Positions 16,276-27,722 of a stretch of DNA of 64,000 nt are shown here, in pieces (position 1 is the stretch's first letter; the number at the start of each line of letters is the position of its first letter). The DNA lies in assembly GCF_003473485.1 (NCBI RefSeq), contig NC_053048.1, positions 37,320,755-37,384,754 on the forward strand, given 5' to 3'. Under the pieces are notes generated by a model. It had not been told where the DNA came from, ran no database searches, and was given only the letters and a program-made list of their open reading frames with translations. The position numbers and the translations under genes were made by a program. Source of the DNA: Medicago truncatula. Its lineage: Eukaryota > Streptophyta > Magnoliopsida > Fabales > Fabaceae.

Positions 16276-17121
16276 TTTTAATAGCATGTTGGAGTTGGAG
16301 GAGGAGGTTGTGGGTGTGGGAGGAGGAGATGCTAGGGGAGTGTATTATTTTACTTAGTAATGTTTTCTTGCAGTGCACTGTGAAAGACACTTGGAGATGG
16401 CATATGGATCCTATTGCAGGTTATACAGTCAGCAACACTTACCTTTTACTGACTACTCCCGACATTCCTCAGGTGGAAGGTGCAGATGCTCTTGTTTGGC
16501 ATAAACATGTTCCCCTTAAGGTCTCAATATTTGTTTGGCGGTTGGTAAAAAATAAGTTGTCTGCACGATCAAATCTGATGCAGCGCGGTATCCTCTCAGC
16601 TTCGGACGCAGGTTGTTTGCTAGGGTGCGGCCAAATCGAGACTTCTCAGCATTTATTTATTTCGTGTAGTTTTTATGGCACTTTGTGGAGTCAGGTGCGG
16701 TCTTGGCTTGGTGTCTTAGGCCCTGACCCCATTATTGTCTCAGATCACTTCCTTCAGTTCTCTCATTCAGCAGGTGGAGTTCGTGCAAGGTGCTCCTTCT
16801 TGCAGCTTGGTTGGTTGGTTACTGTGTGGCTCATTTGGAATGATCGTAATCAAAGGTTGTTTAACAATACATGTAGCTCTATTGATCAGTTGATGGATAA
16901 AGTAAAGCAGAACTCTATTTGGTGGCTAAAAGCTCATAATGTTGTTTTTGTTTTTGGGTTCCAATTGTGGTGGTCAAGTCCTTTAGCTTGTTTGGGACTA
17001 GGCTAATTTTTGTTTGACTTTGTATATTTGTAAATATTATGAGCCTTCCTAATACATCTTGTACTTGGAGGTGCCCGTGGTTTGTTAATATAAGTTTCAT
17101 TTTTTATTGTTAAAAAAAAAA
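16276..17121 (+). pseudogene. 5'-truncated LINE: zinc-binding end of reverse transcriptase ORF plus 3' UTR and poly-A
   Basis: The open frame from about 16276 to the stop at 17004-17006 encodes the C-terminal part of a plant LINE polyprotein: WRRRLWVWEEE, DTWRWHMDPIAGYTVSNTY, then the zf-RVT block with VWHKHVPLKVSIFVWRL, GCLLGCGQIETSQHLFISC and the downstream VWLIWNDRNQRLFNN. The Cys/His spacing of zf-RVT is intact. No reverse transcriptase or endonuclease domain lies upstream, so the copy is 5' truncated, as usual for target-primed LINE insertions. About 100 bp of 3' UTR is followed by an A-rich tail at 17111-17125. The 232-codon frame from the ATG at 16308 has no stop, so the insertion is fairly young, but it is not a functional gene. 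Confidence 0.8.
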
Positions 17122-17708
17122 AGAAAATCATCTTTGAGATTGATACACTCTCTCTTTTTTATATGGCCATGAAGAGGTCATTCTCCTTATTTTGCTCCAC
17201 AAGGTTTATTTGTTTCTCTCCTAGAGAGACAAATCAATGTTACCAAATATAAATAAATCATTACGCTTTTTTAAAGAAAAATGTAAAGGATATAATTTTA
17301 AAAAATGTATACAAATAAACCCATTTATATTTAAAAAAATATTTTTTTTCAACAAGTTACTATTTGCAAATTTAAAATAAAGATGTAAATATACCAATTC
17401 TAAAAAAAGATGAAAATATACCAATAAAATAAGTAGAAACATATTACTTATGATGATAAATCAAAGAGTGGTTTTGTTTGGAGTACATTTGATATGTTGA
17501 GGTATGAACTTAAATCTATAATACTTTTCTTTTCTACACTTTGCATGCTGAGTTTTGCTACTATCATTTTCTTTTATAGAATACTGAATACGTAGTATTA
17601 CTACTTTCCTTGATTTCATTAATATTTTCTACTATTTTCTAGCCTATAACATTATTTAATTCCTTTATTTCATTAATATCATTACTTTATAAATATTCAC
17701 AAATTTTC
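17122..17708. other. AT-rich intergenic spacer
   Basis: Very AT-rich, with no open frame or repeat structure I can support. Confidence 0.4.
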
Positions 17709-17935
17709 TTGTAGTTTGAACTTTTAAACCTTTATTTGAGAGAATTTCACAATTTACTTAACTCAGTTGGTAAGGACAATGCATGATATATGTAAGGTCT
17801 AATGTTCGAATTCCAGACACCACCAAAAAAAGAGATAATTTCACAATTTATAATTTAAAATTATTATTCTTGTAGTTTTGAACTTTTAAACTTTTCTTTG
17901 AGAGAATTTCACAATTTATATTTTAAAATTAATTA
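17709..17935. repeat. Duplicated ~70-bp unit, left copy split by a SINE-like insertion
   Basis: CTTGTAGTTTGAACTTTTAA begins the left copy at 17709 and a near-identical string begins the right copy at about 17870; both continue to GAGAGAATTTCACAATTTA. Removing the retroposon at 17757-17831 and one copy of its duplication restores two adjacent units. Confidence 0.65.
17757..17831 (+). mobile_element. Short tRNA-like retroposon with 19-bp target duplication
   Basis: The body begins CTTAACTCAGTTGGTAAGG (A box) and has TAATGTTCGAATTCC (B box), then ends in ACACCACC and a short A run. It is bounded by GAGAGAATTTCACAATTTA (17738-17756) and GAGATAATTTCACAATTTA (17832-17850), differing at one base. 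It is only about 75 bp, about the length of a tRNA, and related to the head of the SINE at 9611. Confidence 0.75.
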
Positions 17936-18522
17936 TCATGACTTTTGCCTACCTTTGATTACCTTTGTACATACACTTTTTATGGCTATAAATAAATAAG
18001 GCATTTTTCAAATCCTAAAACATCACACAAAATAGAGAATTGAGAATTGTAATAGAGATGGGTAAGATACACATTGAAAAGTGTCATGGAAATAAGCATG
18101 ATAAAAGAAAATGTGTTACGATGATGCTAATGATTATATTAGTTACAATATAAATTGAATGTATTCTTCCATCTAAAGAGTTCGGTGTTAATTAAATCGA
18201 AAGAAATTTAATATTTTAAAATGTGAATCAAATATATTCTCTTTAACAAGAGGACATGGTAATATTTGCAAATGTCGAAAATAAGTTATTTTATAGTAGT
18301 AAAAACTTAATCATAAATCCTTAAAAAAAAAAAAAAAGAAACTTAATAATCATAATGATAATTTAATAGATTTTGATATAATATGATTGTTAAAGTTGAA
18401 ATATCATTAATTACGCCATGAATGATAATGACCTTAAAACGTTCAAAAGTTGATTCTAATAATTTCTAAACGCCTGGTATCATCCTTGGTTTGCAGTGTA
18501 TTGTAGCAGTTGAGCAGCAGCA
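17936..18522. other. Upstream region of the SDR gene
   Basis: AT-rich sequence that presumably contains the promoter and leader of the gene starting at 18523. A poly(A) insertion with duplicated flanks at 18303-18355 is listed separately. Confidence 0.4.
18303..18355. repeat. Poly(A) tract between imperfect direct repeats
   Basis: AAACTTAATCATAA (18303-18316) recurs as AAACTTAATAATCATAA (about 18339-18355), with ATCCTT and a run of A between. It resembles the two clearer cases at 42289 and 58393. Confidence 0.45.
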
Positions 18523-21500
18523 ATGTTGGTTCTGTTCCTCTTTATCTTCCTCTTGTTACTCTTCTTATTCAAATTCGCCACTGCCTATGGTATTTTCTCA
18601 CTCACTTTTTAAATCTCTTTATTTTAATAATTTTTTTGGATGCTTATTACTGTTTTGTTCAATTTATTAGGTGATTTCACTTTGATGTCAAAGAAAAAAC
18701 CAAAACATGAACTAATTGAAGATAAGGTTGAATTTCTCATGCTACTGCTATTATTGATACCATACTGAAATGAAATGATTCAGTTCTTATGTTATTTGTT
18801 TCATTTCTTTCCAGGTTTTTTGGATTACTGGTGCCAGTCGTGGAATTGGTATAACTATAACTATACTCTTTTATTTAATTCATTTCACACTTATATTTCC
18901 ATAGGATTATTTATATTTCATAATTTAATTCAAATTCTCCCAGAATGAAATCACTTTGTTGGAGACTAGTAAAAGAACCTGATTTTGAATGACGTCTGAC
19001 AACTTGGTCCTTCTGTTAACTTGTAAGGAGTAGTTTCACAATAAGTGATACAATTCAAAAACTCATTTCCTCGTAAGTGATATAATTTAGGGACTAATTT
19101 GAAAGTAAATTAGATCCAAGTTATCAAAAGGACCAACCTGCTCGACTTAATTCAAATTTTTGAGTCTTCTCTGTCTTTTCGCAAATTTCAGAGGCAAAAT
19201 TGGTGATTATTCAATTTGATTAACCCTTAGGCTCCCTACTTTATTATTCTGGTAATGGTCATCTTCCCACAAGTGTTTTCGATCAAATTAATCATGCCAT
19301 GCCATTTAATTCCAGTTTCGGAATCTACTGTTTATTTCATTTTATTTGATTTTAGGGCTTTTTTTATCCTTAAACTATCCTCTACCAATGATTTCTTTGC
19401 AAAGCCAGAATCTTTTCATTATTTGTAGTTTTTTCGTGTGACTTATTTCTTTTGTTGTTTTATTTACCCTCATCAATGAATGTATATGAAGGGGAAATTC
19501 TAGCTCAACAACTTGCAAGTTTAGGGGCCAAGTTAATACTATCTGCAAGGGATGAAGCTGACCTAAACCGAGTAAAGTCACAGCTAAAAGGTACGATAAA
19601 TCCGTTACTCATTTATGTCTGTGAACAGATATGGACACTTGCCTTATCCATTAATGTGTGATTTGCATACCACCAGGTAAGCATGCTGACGAGGCCAAGA
19701 TTTTACCGTTAGATTTAACATCTGGTGAAGATTCTCTTAGGAAGGTTGTCGATGAAGCAGAATCCCTTTTCCCAGATTCTGGGGTTGATTATATGATTCA
19801 TAATGCTGCTTATGAGCGTCCTGTAAGTGGTTGATTGCTTTATCTAATGGTTATATTGAACATATCAGAATTTGCATGGAAAACAAAACCTACATATGCA
19901 TGTTATATCAGAAGGCACGCCTATAAACGTAAAACAAGAGGGGGCAAATAGACTTACCGTGTCCTCTTTTTGAGATACTGTGTGTGTGGGTGTGTGTGTC
20001 ATTTGTTTATATCTGTAGGCTTATATATTTTTCTGTCAATGTTTAGTTACAATTCTAAAATAGTGCAATAACTTTAGACACATTTTGATTGGTGTGCTTG
20101 CATGCTGGTGTATTTGTAGCAAATTAGCAATTATATTTACTAATTGAACACTGGAATCAAGAAAGTGACATGACATGCTTGCACATTTACACGCCATAAT
20201 GATATAAGGATGATGCTTTGTGAGGGTTGATGAAATTCCTCTTTAATAATAATGTTTTTATTTATTTGAAGAAGCTAAACTAGCCCACCGAAATTTCTCT
20301 TTAATAATAATGTTAACTATTCTTTATTCTTTATGTTTTACATACTTCTTTAATTAAACATATTATGAAAATAGTTATTTTGTTTTGCAGAAATCATCCG
20401 TCTTAGATGTAACCGAGGAGAGTCTCAAGGTATTTCATGAATGTGACTCTTGTTTTTGCTGATTAATTACCAAAGCTTTAAAAAATGTTCCCCTCGCTGC
20501 TTTTAGTTTTCTTTCAAAACATTGAAAGCAGTCTTCTGAAATTCTGCATTACTCTTTCTCCTGATTAGGCAACATTTGATGTCAATGTTTTTGGGACAAT
20601 AACTCTTACAAGGCTCTTGACACCTTTCATGTTGAGGAGGGGCAAAGGTCATTTTGTGGTGGTATGTGGGAATTCTTTAATTATCTCTTATTTTGGTTAT
20701 GGAATCTGCGTAGCAAAATTATGTTAAGTGGTTAGAAAATACATCATGATTGTGGAGCAAGATGCTTGTGACTCATGCAAGGAAAAAGTATAGAGTAGTC
20801 ACTTGTTATCTTTACAATTACACTATACTTGAACGGACAATCATAATTTTAAATGTTCGGATATAATATATTGTCTCATGTTTTATGTCTTGTGTGCCAT
20901 AGCTTCTGGCTATGCTAAGCCAATAACTAATATGTTTTATTGTCACATGTTCATTAGATATTTCTCTGAAGTTTTAACCCCATTTCCTGTTTATAAATGT
21001 ATAATATTCTGTTCTATGTTTACTATCAGATGAGTAGTGCAGCAGGAAAGACACCTGCCCCAGGTCAGGCTGTATACTCAGCTTCAAAATATGCACTAAA
21101 TGGGTACTTCCATTCCTTGCGTTCAGAGGTATAAAGATAGTTTTTACTATGTTTGATGTTGTTTTATTCCAATTATTATCATACAATACATATCATGCAT
21201 CACCCTATCCTTTTATGGTTGCAGCTATGTCAAAAAGGAATCCAGGTAACCGTTGTCTGTCCCGGTCCCATAGAAACAGCAAATAACTCTGGATCGCAGG
21301 TTCCATCTGAGGTATGCACCTTTGCCAACTAATCATCCATTGTTAGTGTAAAGAAAGACAGTACTTGAGTCTATCTGTTTTAACTCCACTTTATTTCCAC
21401 CATGCAAGTATCTTCATTAACTTCTTATCCACTGAGATTGCTAAATCAAGATACACGACAATTTTCCAAGTTTATGTATACTACATGTTTTGAAGGTTGA

Positions 21501-23018
21501 GAGTGCTAAATCAATATACATCTCTGTTTTCTAAGTTTATGTTTACATGTTTTACAATAATGAAGATATTTGTTGTCATTGTATTTTTTAGCCATAGTTG
21601 ATGTGTATAGTTTTACTTCACATTTTTTCTTTTAAAATAGCAGGTATGCACGTGATTATTATTTTAAACTATGAATATGACTTGCTAATCTAATCTCATG
21701 TTTGCTAAATGAAAACAAATAAGAATATTCATATACAAGTGCAACAATAACAAAAGGTCTTTTTCCACTATGTGGATTCAGGCTGCATGAATCAAACTAT
21801 GTCATAACGTCTTGTCATAAATCATATTTGTTGATAAACCATTTAATTTAAACCATTCTTAATGTTCTGGCCCATAGTTTTTCTTGACTTCCCTCTTAAC
21901 TATTGGAAAACCCTTCATATGATCTACATTTCTTGTCGGGACTTCTACAAGACCACACATGTAAACCATTGGTTTTAATAATAAGTATTACCCAACTTTC
22001 TCTTCACTGCAATCATTTGTGGTCCTATCTTGTCTTGAAACATGGTCAAAACTCTGAATAAAAATGAATTGTAGATTGAAGAGAAGCACAAGCAAGGTCT
22101 TAGACCTGGAATTTATAGTATAAACTTTCCCTTTATGTTCTAGCTTGTTTGTTAGCATATTCCACTTGAATGTGTGTCATGCGGTGTTTTTGCTGGATGC
22201 ATCATCTGAATCATTGAAGTTTGTTCTCTCCCTTTTAAAATTATGTCTTGACAGAAGCGTGTGTCAGCGGAGAAGTGTGTTGAGCTGACGATTATTGCCG
22301 CAACTCATGGCTTAAAGGAAGCTTGGATATCATATCAGGTAAAAACATTAGTATTAGGCTATTAGAAATTTATTTCTGTTAGAATACTGCACCAGTTTTC
22401 AACTTTTGTGCCTTCTTAGTTTAGTAATATTTGTTCACTCAAACCCACTTGGGTTGGCCTGGTGGTATTGGCTTGAGACCTGGGAGTGTCCACCTCCTCA
22501 AGGTCTCAGGTTCGATTTTCTCTGGTGCCAATTTAGGTGGGCTAATTTAGCTTCTTCAAAAAAAATATACTTGTTCACTCAATCTGTAATATTGAATACT
22601 TTGGCCAATTTAAAACTTTGTTGCATCTTAGCATTTGGCTTCACATGATACATAGACTATTTGGAACATATATACACGCTTTATGGTGAGTTCAGTTAGC
22701 ATGAATTATAACGTCCAGCTTGCAACTTCGTCGATAGTACTCAACTGAATTTCGTTTGCAGCCTGTGCTTGCTGTCATGTATCTTGTTCAATACATGCCA
22801 ACTATTGGTTATTGGCTCATGGACAAGGTATTGTTTTCCATCTTTTATATGCATTTTGTCAGTCTTTATTATGACTAACATTTAGTTTTTGTTACAATAC
22901 TAATTAATGACTTTATATAAATGACTGGTAGGTTGGTAAAAATCGAGTGGAGGCTGCTAAAGAGAAGGGAAACGCTTATTCTTTGAGCCTACTATTTGGG
23001 AAAAAGAAGGCAGTGTGA
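18523..23018 (+). CDS. Membrane-anchored short-chain dehydrogenase/reductase, DHRS7-like
   Basis: Twelve exons: 18523-18589, 18671-18726, 18815-18848, 19492-19590, 19677-19822, 20391-20429, 20569-20661, 21030-21128, 21225-21311, 22255-22338, 22762-22827, 22932-23018. All junctions are GT/AG, phases agree, and the product is 318 residues. Residues 1-21 (MLVLFLFIFLLLLFLFKFAT) are a hydrophobic anchor. The Rossmann fold follows: ITGASRGIG (TGxxxGxG cofactor loop), SARDEADL, DLTS, NAA, and the catalytic set with MSSAAG (Ser) and YSASKYAL (Tyr-x3-Lys), then VCPGPIET. The C-terminal part has a second hydrophobic stretch (PVLAVMYLVQYMPTIGYWL). The order matches classical SDRs of the DHRS7 / 3-ketosphinganine reductase neighbourhood, which are ER membrane NAD(P)H-dependent reductases of lipids or steroids. 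The true substrate cannot be told from sequence. The ATG is the first in frame with the anchor. Confidence 0.93.
22443..22570 (+). mobile_element. Full-length tRNA-derived SINE in SDR intron 10
   Basis: TTGTTCACTCAA flanks the element (22431-22442 and 22571-22582) as an exact 12-bp target duplication. The body starts AACCCACTTGGGTTGGCC, has an A box region (GTTGGCCTGGTGGTATTGGC) and B box (GGTCTCAGGTTCGAT), and ends in an A-rich tail. A related copy on the minus strand is at 48813-48913. Confidence 0.8.
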
Positions 23019-23740
23019 TGCCTATAGATGCATGTTTTTCTTTTAAAAATTATCAAATACAATTTTCTTGGTGGTTATTTTATCAAACTAGTAACACCTT
23101 TTTTAACAAATGACAAATCAAAGCATTTACAAAATACAGTATATAATTGAACAATAAAAGGGTAATATGGTTCTATAAATTTCCTGCCAACTAAGAGCCA
23201 GACCTTGCATTTGCTTAAGTTGAATTCCAAAGGGGCTACATGCGATCTTCTCTCTGAACAATGACGTTTTAAAAAAGAGAATCAATTTTGGTAGGTGATT
23301 GTGTTCCATAAGCCTCTCAAATTGCTCAACCGATTGGATTGTAACTTCCGATCGATATTTTTTGAGTAAACCCGGTCGGATTGTAACTCGATGGGCATTT
23401 GTTTTTTGAAAATGTGAGCAACTTAAGAGACTTATCGAGCAATCATCATTTTGATATGAATGAAAAACCTATAGAATTGTGCACATGAGGTGATTGATGT
23501 CTGTCAAATGAAATAATTATTTGTGTATTTTTCTTCAGATAATATTTATTCTTTTGTAATCATTTTATAACCAACCATTTGTATGCATTTTATTTTTCAC
23601 AAATAGCACGACTAATAAATTCTAATGCTACCTCTACATGTATAAACTAAACTTCAATTTAACTCCAACCACCAGTCAGCTTATTTGGTAATATGTACAT
23701 TATCTAGTGAGGTAATTTTGAAACCTAGGACACATTTCAA
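23019..23740. other. 3' UTR of the SDR gene and spacer
   Basis: No coding frame is supported. The first ~200 bp is presumably 3' UTR. Confidence 0.4.
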
Positions 23741-24422
23741 GGGTGGATTCTAGGGTGAGGGTTTAATTAAGTCTCTCACCGTTACCGGTGGACTATGAAT
23801 AAAATAACGTTAGATTTAATTAATGGTTAGATTTTGTTAAAAATAAAAAATGAGAACAACTTTATATTGCTACACACAATTACGTCCTTTTCCTTTTCTC
23901 TTCCAGTTCCTTTCTAACCAAAATTCTGCACAAGATGGTTGCTGCCATAGATTATTCTAACCTCGACACACTAAAACATAATGATTTAAGCCTTCGCAAT
24001 GGAAATATGGATGTGCACCACTTTTTATTTTTCTATTTTAATAAGCATTTATGCTTTCTCAAGTACGTTTCTCCTCACCATTTTTGGTTAAGCAAATTTA
24101 AGTAACAATTTGTTACACGTATGTTCCCCTCTCTACAAAATTGATTCATGACCCCCTTGATTATATTCAAATTCAATGCATAAATAATTTGTTAATTTAA
24201 AAATAAACCCTTCATCTTCATAATTTCAATGAGAATAATGAAACATGAATGATTTTTAAACCGAAAATGAAAGAGGAAGATGGGAGAGAAGAGATAAAAA
24301 GATCTAGTGCATATAGTGTATAATAGAATCTATACTCTTGATTGATCTAATGGCTCTTAATTATTGTTTATAGTGGTTCACTGGTGAGGGACTTAATTGA
24401 ACCCTCACCCTAGAATTCACCC
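23741..24422. mobile_element. MITE of ~680 bp with long terminal inverted repeats
   Basis: The left end GGGTGGATTCTAGGGTGAGG and the reverse complement of the right end (GGGTGAATTCTAGGGTGAGG) pair almost perfectly for over 30 bp and continue, diverged, past 50 bp. The interior is AT-rich and non-coding. A target duplication is unclear (CATTTCAAG on the left against CATTCCAGA on the right). Confidence 0.75.
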
Positions 24423-24599
24423 ATTCCAGATTGAAAATGAGAAAGATTGTTGATGAAAATCGGGATGATGGAAGAAGACAAGGGTAGGAAAAAGACATCT
24501 AAGAAATTGTACAAGTCATGGAAACTATGTCTAATTTTATCGGTAGATTTTGTTTGTTTGTTTGTTTTCTATATGTTGTGTTTTTGAATGTTGATTGGT

Positions 24600-25734
24600 T
24601 TCATTTTGTTAAAATAATACGTTTAGATAAGATGTGGTACAAGATGTTCTAGCATGTAGTATGACATCTTGACTCAAGGTGGTGTACCGTATTTCGCATA
24701 CTTTGGGGTAATGGTTTTCACGTGTATTCTAGAAGCTTTGATTAAATTACTTGTGCTCCAAAAAGCGTGTGTGTCTAGATGGTTCATGTGCTCTCGGTTT
24801 TAGTAATTCTTGCGCCTCATGATTGGAAACTATTTCAAGAAAGATTTGATATGAAAATATGTTTTGGACAACTGGAGTGTTTTAGCCCTTTGAAGAAAAA
24901 GCTCATGCAGGACAATGGCTATATAAGGAAGAGTCAACCCTAATAACAAGTAGAGATGTTTAAGTTGTGTTTTTTATCTCTTGTACTCTTTGATTATCAA
25001 AGTCTTAGAGATGGTTTGTTTTAATTGAGTTGTAATGTGTCTTTGTATTCCACTCTAATGCATCTAGTAAGAGTTGATTTGTGTATTGGAGTTGTTCTTC
25101 TACTTTATTGTAACCGTGATTGAGTCAATCACTATGCTGAATGATTGAGAGAAAGTGAGAGGAGTTTCTCATATTTAGAGGGAGTTCTAAATAGAAATAC
25201 ACAAGTAGTATTAGGTGAAGAAGATATTGAACAATGTTTGTTCATATAAGACCATGTGAACTAATACTGTTGAGAGTGGATTTCCTTTCTTGGATGGGTA
25301 CCCCCAGAGTAGGAGTCGTTGCACCGAACTGGGTTACCAATCTATTATGCTCTTCTTTATCAAACTTTCTTTATTTTTGGTTGTTTGTTATTTTTGGTTA
25401 TAATTGTTGTACACATTGTTTCGGACATTGTGTAAAACATCTGTCCTATGAGAACGAGAATTTCAATTGGTATCAGAGTAGGCATCATGTGTCTGTTTGG
25501 GTGAGCTCCATGGATAGACACATTATGTTCATATTGTGGCCTCGTCGCAAACCAATTTTGTAGCATCCTTTGAAGGAATTTAACATTGAATGCCAATTTT
25601 GTTCCTCGAAGGCGTGGTGACATCCATCAGGTTTGTTTCATGGTTCAATTGCAACTCTCGACCGAGACAGTTCAACAGTTACACATTCGTGACATTTTTT
25701 TAATGCATTCGTCTTTATAGATTGCAGAAGTTAA
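24600..25734 (+). mobile_element. LTR-retrotransposon fragment: probable 5' LTR, primer-binding site, start of internal region
   Basis: TGGTATCAGAGT at 25468-25479 matches the initiator-Met tRNA primer-binding site used by most plant LTR elements. It follows TTTCA, a plausible LTR end, and about 850 bp of non-coding sequence that looks like an LTR (promoter-like GGCTATATAAGGAAG near 24918). After the primer site there is only about 250 bp, with a short frame containing SMDRH, before the next element begins. No gag-pol domains or 3' LTR remain. The left end is not fixed. Confidence 0.5.
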
Positions 25735-26457
25735 GGCTGTGTTTGGTAACACAAAAAAGCTAGCTTATAGCTTGTTGGACTAGCTTATAAGCTTGTTTTG
25801 ATAAAATGATATGTGTTTGGTAAAAAGCTTTTCTCACTAGCTTATAGCGTTTTTTAAGAAGCTAATCCAAGTAGCTTTTTAGCTTATAGTTTGTAGCTTT
25901 TTATACTTTCTTCCCATTTTAACCTTTTCTTAATTTTATTTTATTTTATTATAATAAAAAAAACTACCCACTATCTTCTTAAACTAACCATGTTTATCAT
26001 GTATGGCTTTTTAAATTTTCTTGTCCAATTTTTTGTTTTGTTTTACTTTGCTCATAATTCATATAATATATAATTTTATATAAAATTTATAATAGTGAAG
26101 CAAGTTTAGTTAAATAAAATTCATAAAAATAAAATAAATTGTTAAATAAAAAAAATCGATTGAATTCATAAATACATTTATTATTTTGTAGATGAAAATA
26201 ATTTGAAATATATTTAAATATTTAAAAATAAATGTGTTAAGTAATAAAAATTATATATATGATATTAAAAAAATTAAACAAGCATGTCATTTTATGTCAT
26301 TTTATATTTATAGTCACTTCAACAGCTAATTTTACCAAACACTTTTAATTTTAATCAGCTAACTTTTCAGCTATAAGCTATCAGCTATCAACCATCAGCT
26401 ATAAGCTAGCTTTTCAGCTATCAGCTAACTTATAACTTTTTTTTACCAAACACACCC
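25735..26457. mobile_element. PIF/Harbinger-type MITE (~723 bp) with TAA target duplication
   Basis: TAA flanks both ends (25732-25734, 26458-26460). Terminal repeats: GGCTGTGTTTGGTAACAC on the left and reverse complement GGGTGTGTTTGGTAAAAA on the right. Both ends then carry multiple AGCTTATAGC / GCTATAAGCT motifs. The interior is AT-rich and non-coding. TSD and the G-rich terminal motif fit Tourist-like elements. Confidence 0.75.
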
Positions 26458-26800
26458 TAAGTTTCGGATATCCAGAAGTGTGTTTTTTTGAAACAAATGT
26501 TAGGAATTATTTGATAAAAAATGTTAGAGTTCGTGTTAGAATTTTTGCCAAGTAATAAATTTTGCTTATTTGTTCAATCTTCGATCACTTTATTTCATCT
26601 TAATACAATTAAATTTTATCAAAATTTGGGTGCTCTCTTGGCTTTTTTTTTTTGTTACATCTTGCTCTCTTGCCATTATTATTTTCTTGTTTGTTTTGTT
26701 GCAGTCCTATGATTGGTCCATGAAGATCTCTTTGTTGGAAATGTTACAAAATGAAATTTTTAGGTGAGGGAGTAATAATGTTACCCAGGGAAACCTTTAG
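26458..26800. other. AT-rich spacer
   Basis: No gene is supported; two overlapping short plus-strand frames near 26521-26767 are Phe/Leu/Ile-rich products of AT-rich sequence. Confidence 0.35.
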
Positions 26801-27180
26801 AGGGTGGGAGGTAGGAGGTTAAAACTCCTTCGCATGTACCATAATTGTTCTTTTGATAGATATTATTTACAAAATTCAATGATAGAAAATTTTGATTGAA
26901 ACTTGTGATCAACTTTTATTTCAATATTTACAATTAAATTATGTCAGGACATAATTTCACTTTTATGCTTTGTTTGGATCAGAGAGACCCAAGGGTGGGA
27001 GAGGTAGGATGTTAAAATTCCCTTGCATGTACCATAATTGTTCTTTTAGATAGATATTATTTACAAAATTTAATGATAGAAAATTTTGATTGAAACTTGT
27101 GATCAATTTTGTTTCATATTTACAATTAAATGATGTCCATGAGATAATTTTAGTTTTATGCTTTGTTTGGATCAGAGATG
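26801..27180. repeat. Tandem duplication of a ~190-bp unit
   Basis: AGGGTGGGAG with GTAGGAGGTTAAAA at 26801 recurs at 26991, and the two units stay alignable through GATAGAAAATTTTGATTGAA to TGCTTTGTTTGGATCAGAGA. Divergence is a few percent plus small indels. Confidence 0.8.
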
Positions 27181-27317
27181 AACCCGAAGAAATAATTGTA
27201 AAGCAAATGAACTTTTTGACAAGAGTGAAAGTGAGAAAAAAATAAAAGTCAAATGAATGAAAGTGAGTAAAAAATAAAAATGAAATTTTTTATTGTTCGG
27301 TAGGAGTGAAAATAAAA

Positions 27318-27320
<3 letters not shown>

Positions 27321-27354
<34 letters not shown>
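27321..27354. repeat. (TA)n microsatellite
   Basis: An uninterrupted TA run of about 34 bp. Confidence 0.9.
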
Positions 27355-27360
<6 letters not shown>

Positions 27361-27584
27361 TTTCTTCTCCTACTTGATTGAACGGTGATATTGAAGAAGT
27401 GAGTTAAGATCCTCTCCATTTAAACTCTTCTCAATTTCTTCCATTTGGAGAAACAAAAACAAAAAAAAATTTATGATCTCAACTCTAAAAAAAGTAACAA
27501 GTGATCCAAACATGACTAATTTAATTTTTTTTATTGCTAAAATTCAATTTTAAGTCCTACACATGTTGACTATATGTAAAAGAA

Positions 27585-27683
27585 CTAGTGGACCCGTGTG
27601 TGTTCGCACGGATTAATATATCGTCGATTTACAAAAATAATTTTTACGGCAAAACAAAAGAAAGCAGAATTACATATAAAATA

Positions 27684-27722
<39 letters not shown>

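Noticed and set aside
23741-24422. LTR pair around a small interior
   Set aside because: The ends are inverted, not direct, repeats.
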